Source of the DNA: a bacterium
Lineage (GTDB): Bacteria; KSB1; UBA2214
Assembly: GCA_029560815.1 (NCBI GenBank)
Contig: JAKQKF010000245.1
Span: 1-49,906, forward strand
Length of the DNA stretch: 49,906 bases
Direction of reading: 5' to 3'
The translations under genes were made by a program, and so were the position numbers. Positions 45,494 through 49,906 of this stretch are shown one piece after another (positions within the stretch are counted from its first letter, which is position 1; every line of letters begins with the position of its first letter). The notes under the pieces are model-generated. The model was not told where the DNA came from and searched no databases. It saw nothing but the letters and a program-made list of their open reading frames with translations.

Positions 45494-46870
45494 TTACAAT
45501 CCGGCTTCAGCGATGCCCATAGCCGTCTCCAGCCGGGCGGTCGCGATCTTGGCTTCATATTCGGCGCTCACCAGGTTGGCCAGGGCGCGGGTCAGCTCGA
45601 CCTGGGCCTGGGTCACCTCCAGCTCCGTGCCGGAACCGACGCGGCGCTTCTCCTGCTGCAGGCGGAGGTTTTCGCGCGCGGCCTCGATATTCTGCTGGTT
45701 GATCTCGAGGAAATCCTTGTAGGCCTCGAGCTGCAGAAAATACTGCTTGACCTGGGCGGTGAGGAGACGTTTCTGTTCAGCCAGATTCTCCTGGTCGATC
45801 TGGTGGTTCAGTCTGGCGCGCTGCACGCCGGCTTTGTCGGAGAGCCCGTTGAAGATATTCAGGTCGACACCCACACCCAGGGTGGCGCTGAAATCCTGGT
45901 CGAGATTGTTCGAGAAGACGCGGCCGAGGTCCTCGTTCGAGCGGCCGTAGCTGACGCTCCCCCCGATGCTCGGGGCGTAGCGCATCTGCGCCATCTTGAG
46001 GTTGAAGAGGCTGGCCTTGGTCTGGAATTCGTAGGCCTTGAGGGCCGCGTTGTTCTTGATCGCCTCGCGGGCGGCCTCTTCGAAGGTGATGGCCGGGAAG
46101 ATGGTCTGGCTCTCGTCCTCGAGCACGCTGACCGGAATATCGGGGCTGCGGCCGAGGGCGTTGTTGAGGTCGGCCCGGGCGGCGTCGACCGCGTTCTGCT
46201 GGTTGATCAGCGTGGCGCGGGCCGAGCCGAGAGTTACCCTGGCCTGAAAGACCTCTGACTGGGAGGAGATGCCAATCTCCATCATGGTCTGGGCGCGCTG
46301 GACCTCCTCTTCGGCCAGCCTGGCGGCATCCTGATAGACCTCTTCGAGTTTGATCGCCTTGAGCAGATTGTAATAGGCGTCCTTGACGTTAAAGATCACC
46401 ATCTGGCGGGTGTTCTCCATGGACTGGGCGCTCGCCTGCTTGTTGGCTTTGGCCGACTTGATGCTGTAGAGAGTCTGGCCAAAGTCGAAAATGTTCTGGT
46501 TGAGCGAGATGCGCGCGGAATGGCTGTTGCGTTCGGTCTGTTCCTGGTAAATCTCCTGCTGCGTGTAGATGGTGCGTCCGGTGACGGGGTCGATGCCCGT
46601 GGGCACATCCGCAATATCGACGCGCGCACCCTGGATGTAACGGCCGGTATTGAAAGAGCTGTTGATCTGGGGCAGCCAGGCCGCGGTGGCGGAGGTGACG
46701 TTGGTGCCGGCGATCTCGAGGCTTTTCTGGGCGACGCGCAGGGTGGAGTTGTTCTCCAGAGCGATGGCGATGCACTGCTGCAGGGTCAGGGACTCCGGCG
46801 CACTCTCCTGGGTAAAGGCGCTGCCTGCGCCGAGCAGGACGAGAAGAATCAGCGAGGTGAACTTGTTCAT
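45494..46870 (-). CDS. TolC-family outer-membrane efflux protein (MacAB-like operon)
   Basis: A protein of about 458 residues with a signal peptide (MNKFTSLILLVLLGAGSAFTQ) and two OEP repeats: LTLQQCIAIALENNSTLRVAQKS, seen as QQCIAIALENNSTLRVAQKS, and a second starting ITFEEAAREAIKNNAALKAYE, seen as TFEEAAREAIKNNAALKA. The end has RRVGSGTELEVTQAQVELTRALANLVSAEYEY-like sequence (GSGTELEVTQAQVELTRA), standard for the family. I chose ATG 46870 because it begins the signal peptide; an upstream extension to 46978 would overlap the Yip1 gene. It is distinct from the TolC protein at 22937, each belonging to its own pump. Confidence 0.9.
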   Translation of the reverse strand: MNKFTSLILLVLLGAGSAFTQESAPESLTLQQCIAIALENNSTLRVAQKSLEIAGTNVTSATAAWLPQINSSFNTGRYIQGARVDIADVPTGIDPVTGRTIYTQQEIYQEQTERNSHSARISLNQNIFDFGQTLYSIKSAKANKQASAQSMENTRQMVIFNVKDAYYNLLKAIKLEEVYQDAARLAEEEVQRAQTMMEIGISSQSEVFQARVTLGSARATLINQQNAVDAARADLNNALGRSPDIPVSVLEDESQTIFPAITFEEAAREAIKNNAALKAYEFQTKASLFNLKMAQMRYAPSIGGSVSYGRSNEDLGRVFSNNLDQDFSATLGVGVDLNIFNGLSDKAGVQRARLNHQIDQENLAEQKRLLTAQVKQYFLQLEAYKDFLEINQQNIEAARENLRLQQEKRRVGSGTELEVTQAQVELTRALANLVSAEYEAKIATARLETAMGIAEAGL

Positions 46871-46905
46871 GAAAGGTACTCCCGTTGGAACCGTTTTGTT
46901 AGAGC

Positions 46906-47634
46906 TTATGAGAAGAGACCGCCTATGGCCGCGGACCCCAGATACCAGAGCACCAGCAGTCCGGCCACAACCGGCCATACTTTTTTTACATTCAGACCGG
47001 CGACCACCGCGATGCCGATGCAGAGCACGGCGATATACCAGAGGTTGAAAAAATCAGTGTTCATCAGAAACTTGTAGAGGAAAGTCTCCCGGGCCGAGTC
47101 GGGCATGAAGGTGGCAAGGCTGAAATGGACATTCATGGTTTCCTTGAAGCGCATGATCGGCGCCTTGAGCAGCATGCCCACCGAGGGGATGAGCATGCTC
47201 AGCGAGACCACCTCGAGCATGTGTTTGAAGCTGGTGGTGCCGCCGAGCAGGGTGCGGGCGACGAAAAGCCATAACCCGGCCATAACCAGAATGACGGCCA
47301 GGCCGCCGATCACGGCGGAACCGAACATCACATATTTCATCACTGGCGTGTTCATTTTTTCAATGGCGCTGTCGATCTGCTCCTGGTCCATGCCGCGATC
47401 TTCCATCTGGGTGACCATCTTCTCATGCTGCTCCTTCTGGATAGCCGGCATGATATAGATGGTCATGATCAGCGAAAGCAGCAGCACGAGCACGGTGGGG
47501 GCGATCCAGCGCGGATTGGCACGCACAGCCGCGAAACACTTGCCAGGCGCAGCAAACACATTAATGATGCGTTGCAGCAGATTCATGTTGCCTTCACTGG
47601 CGGGGGGGATGCTGGAAGTGGAATACTCTTGCAT
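46906..47634 (-). CDS. Yip1-domain membrane protein
   Basis: A 242-residue integral membrane protein with five predicted TM helices, of the Yip1/YIF family (FAAPGKCFAAVRANPRWIAPTVLVLLLSLI, read as FAAPGKCFAAVRANPRWI, and later MLKAPIMRFKETMNVHFS). A short soluble stretch rich in Met/Gln/Glu (IQKEQHEKMVTQMEDRGMDQEQI, seen as KEQHEKMVTQMEDRGMDQ) lies between TM1 and TM2. Bacterial Yip1 proteins are of unknown role and are often found next to transporters. GGAGG lies seven bases before ATG 47634. It opens the MacAB-like operon, 35 bp before the TolC gene, so it probably helps in assembly or function of the pump. Confidence 0.78.
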   Translation of the reverse strand: MQEYSTSSIPPASEGNMNLLQRIINVFAAPGKCFAAVRANPRWIAPTVLVLLLSLIMTIYIMPAIQKEQHEKMVTQMEDRGMDQEQIDSAIEKMNTPVMKYVMFGSAVIGGLAVILVMAGLWLFVARTLLGGTTSFKHMLEVVSLSMLIPSVGMLLKAPIMRFKETMNVHFSLATFMPDSARETFLYKFLMNTDFFNLWYIAVLCIGIAVVAGLNVKKVWPVVAGLLVLWYLGSAAIGGLFS

Positions 47635-47703
47635 GATGAGGCCTCCAAAGTGGTATTAAAAGCAACTAAATACAAAGACGTATAACTGATAGAAAAGTTT
47701 CGA

Positions 47704-49116
47704 TTATTCGCCCGGCGGGGCGAGAAGCTTATCCTTGTGCTCCATCATAAAGGCAAAGGCCGCGTCGTGCTCGTTCGGGATCACCCCATCGAGAATGGCC
47801 TCCTCGATAGCCTTTTTGATCCTGCCCACCGCGGGACCGGGCTGAAGCTGGAGGGTCGCCATGATCTCTTCGCCCCGGACCGGCGGCTGAAAAGCCCGCA
47901 GCCGGTCTCTCTCCTCCACCTCCAGCATGCGCTTGACGACCAGGTCGAAATTGGCCAGATGGCTGGCCACACGCCTGGGATTGCCGGAAGTGATGTCCGC
48001 CCGGCAGAGGGTGATGAGGTCATCCAGCTCCGCTCCCCCGAGAAAGATGAGGCGGCGGATGGCCGAGTCGGTCACCCCCTCCTCGGCGAGATGGATGGGG
48101 CGGAGGTGGAGCCGGATCAGTTTTTGCGCATAATCGATCGTCTCCTGGGCGAGACGCAGCCTCCTGCCGATGGCCGGCAGCATCCGGGCGCCCAGCTCCT
48201 CGTGGCCGTGAAAGCTCCAGCCCACGCCGGGTTTGAACTCCTTGGTCTGGGGCTTGGCGACATCGTGATAGAGCGCGGCAATTCGGAGTCCTGGATGATC
48301 CGAAACCCGTGCCACATTATCGACCACCTTGAGGGTGTGTTCAAAGACATCCTTGTGGCGGTAGCCGGCGACCTGGTCAACTCCCTTGAGAGCGCTGATC
48401 TCCGGCAGGATCAGGTCGAGCACCCCGGTATCGTTCATCAGTTTGAAGCCGATCGAGGGTTTGGGGCTGGCGAGGATTTTCAGGAGCTCTTCGCTGATCC
48501 GTTCCTGGGTGATGATGCCGAGGCGCTCGCGCTCGCTGGTGATGGCCTGCAGAGTGACGGGTTCGATGTCAAACTGCAGCTGGGCGGCGAAACGGATGGC
48601 GCGCAGGATGCGGAGGGGATCATCGCTGAAAGTCCGGCGCGGGTCGAGCGGCGTGCGGATGATGCCGGCGTCCAGGTCTGCGCGCCCGTTGTGGGGATCG
48701 ATCAGTTCGCCCCGATCGGCGGCGTTGAGGCTGACGGCGAGGGCGTTGATGGTAAAGTCGCGGCGGGCGAGATCGGTGGCCAGGTCAGCGCTGCTGACCT
48801 CGGGGTTGCGCGAGTCGCCGCGATAGCTCTCGCTGCGGGCGCCGACCACCTCGATGGTCGTGCTGCGGTGGCGGATCATCGCGGTGCCGAATTTTTTATA
48901 GACCGTGACATTTTTCACGCGCAGGCGGTCCGCGAGCATGCGGGCGAAAGCGGGGCCGTCTCCGACCACAACGATGTCGATATCCTTGCCCTGCTTGCCA
49001 AGGAGCAGGTCACGGACGTAGCCCCCGACGGCATAGGCGGGGGTGGTGGAGTACTCCGCCACCTCACCGATGGTTTTTATCAGCGGGGAGTTGAAGAGTT
49101 TGTTGGTCTTTTTCAT
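47704..49116 (-). CDS. cca: CCA tRNA nucleotidyltransferase with C-terminal HD domain
   Basis: A protein of about 470 residues in the class II nucleotidyltransferase family, which adds or repairs the 3' CCA end of tRNA. AVGGYVRDLLLGKQGKDIDIVV, seen as GGYVRDLLLG (31-40) and KDIDIVV (D45 and D47 bind Mg2+), is the catalytic head; RRDFTINALAV and DPLRILRAIRFAAQL are the next two family blocks. The C-terminal half has an HD domain (HKDVFEHTLKV...ALYHDVAKP), which in such enzymes can give phosphatase/phosphodiesterase activity. It could instead be a poly(A) polymerase, which is hard to tell apart by sequence. I chose ATG 49116, where the family match begins; the open reading frame extends upstream to 49464 without homology. 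Confidence 0.9.
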   Translation of the reverse strand: MKKTNKLFNSPLIKTIGEVAEYSTTPAYAVGGYVRDLLLGKQGKDIDIVVVGDGPAFARMLADRLRVKNVTVYKKFGTAMIRHRSTTIEVVGARSESYRGDSRNPEVSSADLATDLARRDFTINALAVSLNAADRGELIDPHNGRADLDAGIIRTPLDPRRTFSDDPLRILRAIRFAAQLQFDIEPVTLQAITSERERLGIITQERISEELLKILASPKPSIGFKLMNDTGVLDLILPEISALKGVDQVAGYRHKDVFEHTLKVVDNVARVSDHPGLRIAALYHDVAKPQTKEFKPGVGWSFHGHEELGARMLPAIGRRLRLAQETIDYAQKLIRLHLRPIHLAEEGVTDSAIRRLIFLGGAELDDLITLCRADITSGNPRRVASHLANFDLVVKRMLEVEERDRLRAFQPPVRGEEIMATLQLQPGPAVGRIKKAIEEAILDGVIPNEHDAAFAFMMEHKDKLLAPPGE

Positions 49117-49660
49117 TTTTATGCAATTTATTGGGGATGCTGGCCGCCCGGCATGATGGAGAGCGGTCGTCAGAGGGTCAGATATAATGTACGCATTTGG
49201 GCGTGAAAATAAAAGGTAAAAGCGATACCCTCCGGCTGGAATCTGATCGAAATGGTGTAAATCCAGCCAGATGGCAACGGGCAAGTAGAGGGGTGCCCGG
49301 CGTCGGGGCGGGCGAAGAAGGAGATGTTTCATCTCCGAACAATGTTTCAACAAAACACGAAAGCGCGGGGTGCTCTTCAAATAATGGCTGTAAATCGTCA
49401 TAAATGATGGGCTTGGCGGGCGCGGGCCATGCTCTTTTAACTCATTAAATAACAACGAAACCATGCTTCAGGGCTCCGCTCTTTGTGATGGAACTCTCAA
49501 TTGCGGGTGAAAAAAACAGCACTTGTCAAACATGGCATTGAATTTGCGATGAAGCCTGCAGTCCGTATTATTCTGGCGATATTGCGGCGCCTGGTTTTCG
49601 GGCTGCAAAACCGGGTGCGGCACAGGGCCGTCATCAACAAAGAACCAATTGGAGGCGAAA
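49117..49660. other. 544-bp intergenic region with several hairpins, no gene seen
   Basis: I see no supported gene here. Short hairpins cluster on the plus strand: GGTA/TACC (49215-49218, 49226-49229), a 7-bp stem GGCTGGA/TCCAGCC (49234-49240, 49262-49268), GGGCA/TGCCC (49279-49283, 49294-49298) and a 7-bp stem with a 3-base loop (49320-49326, 49330-49336). The strings GGTGTAAATCC (49254-49264) and GGCAACGGG (49273-49281) loosely recall the core of cobalamin riboswitches, but the rest of that aptamer is not recognisable. Confidence 0.4.
49544..49571 (+). promoter_or_regulatory. Candidate promoter for the right-edge secreted-protein gene
   Basis: TTGCGA (49544-49549) and TATTAT (49566-49571) are separated by 16 bases, about 90 bases before ATG 49661. 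The -10 matches at five of six positions, the -35 at four. Confidence 0.4.
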
Positions 49661-49906
49661 ATGAAGTCATCTCCCATGCTACGCATCTTGTTCGTCCTCG
49701 CGCTGATGCTTGGGGCGGCAGGTGATCTCTCTGCGCAGATTCTGCGCCGCGAGACTGCCGATCCTCTGCTGACGGGCACCGCAAGCTGGATCAAAGTCGA
49801 ATTCAGCGTTGCCGGAGGGAGCAGGACCTATCTGAACGACAACTTTACCGGCACCGAATTCCGGGTCGACCTCAACGTCGACGGCGATGATAATCCTTCT
49901 ACCAAC
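49661..49906 (+). CDS. Secreted protein, N-terminal part only (runs off the window)
   Basis: The first 82 codons of an exported protein, open to the window edge. ATG 49661 is preceded by GGAGG (49651-49655, spacing 5). A signal peptide is clear: basic start MKSSPMLR, hydrophobic core ILFVLALMLGAAG, and a likely cut after LSA before Q. The mature part visible so far (DPLLTGTASWIKVEFSVAGG, seen as SWIKVEFSVAGG, and VDLNVDGDDN) suggests a beta-rich domain with an Asp-rich loop, similar in style to the secreted proteins at 2161 and 4482. The family is not identifiable from this fragment. Confidence 0.75.
   Translation, partial: MKSSPMLRILFVLALMLGAAGDLSAQILRRETADPLLTGTASWIKVEFSVAGGSRTYLNDNFTGTEFRVDLNVDGDDNPSTN

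Noticed and set aside
47737..49206. Long plus-strand open frame opposite cca
   Set aside because: The minus strand shows the nucleotidyltransferase and HD motifs. The plus frame has none.
49117..49464. 116-residue N-terminal extension of the CCA-adding enzyme
   Set aside because: No homology and no ribosome-binding site. The family match begins near ATG 49116.

Overview
The window looks like a chromosome segment from a Gram-negative bacterium of roughly 60% GC, most likely an uncultured lineage of the FCB superphylum (KSB1/Calditrichota-like). That placement is an inference. It rests on an LptD, two TolC-type efflux systems, two TonB-dependent receptors with carboxypeptidase-regulatory-like N-termini, a PorV/UPF0164-type barrel and secreted proteins ending in FlgD-like/type A sorting domains with an NPxNPFNP-type motif. 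Several genes start with TTG or GTG behind good ribosome-binding sites. I saw no rRNA, tRNA, CRISPR array, insertion sequence, phage gene or integrase.

Layout. 311-2041: a two-domain acyltransferase of the ornithine-lipid (OlsF-like) type. 2161-16645: a block of seven co-oriented genes for exported or outer-membrane proteins (two sorting-domain proteins, a lipoprotein, TonB receptor, PorV-like barrel, NHL-propeller lipoprotein, second TonB receptor), starting at a strong promoter and ending at a strong terminator. 16797-18534: ogt, a NUDT22-like Nudix hydrolase and a single-stranded DNA-binding protein, convergent with rarA-lptD (22659 to 18596, minus strand). 22937-28616: an RND tripartite efflux operon whose adaptor gene carries an apparent 1-base frameshift near its 3' end. 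28864-33006: two small unknown genes, then peroxiredoxin, LarA-family protein and POT peptide transporter. 33007-36656: a flavodoxin (minus), a B12-binding radical SAM protein and a glutamine synthetase family member. 36750-39956: mnmA (minus), an isolated unknown gene (plus) and a short-chain prenyl diphosphate synthase (minus). 47634-40087 (minus): a Yip1-TolC-MacA-ATPase-permease-permease-STAS-pentapeptide operon. 49116-47704 (minus): a CCA-adding enzyme. The last 246 bases hold the start of another secreted protein.

Two themes stand out. One is cell-envelope export: two complete tripartite pumps, LptD, and the receptor/PorV/sorting-domain block. The other is nucleic-acid maintenance (ogt, Nudix, ssb, rarA, mnmA, cca). 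The least ordinary items are the envelope block, the MacAB-like operon that ends in a STAS protein and a pentapeptide-repeat protein, the NUDT22-like protein beside ogt and ssb, the RND adaptor frameshift, and a hairpin-rich intergenic region at 49200-49340.
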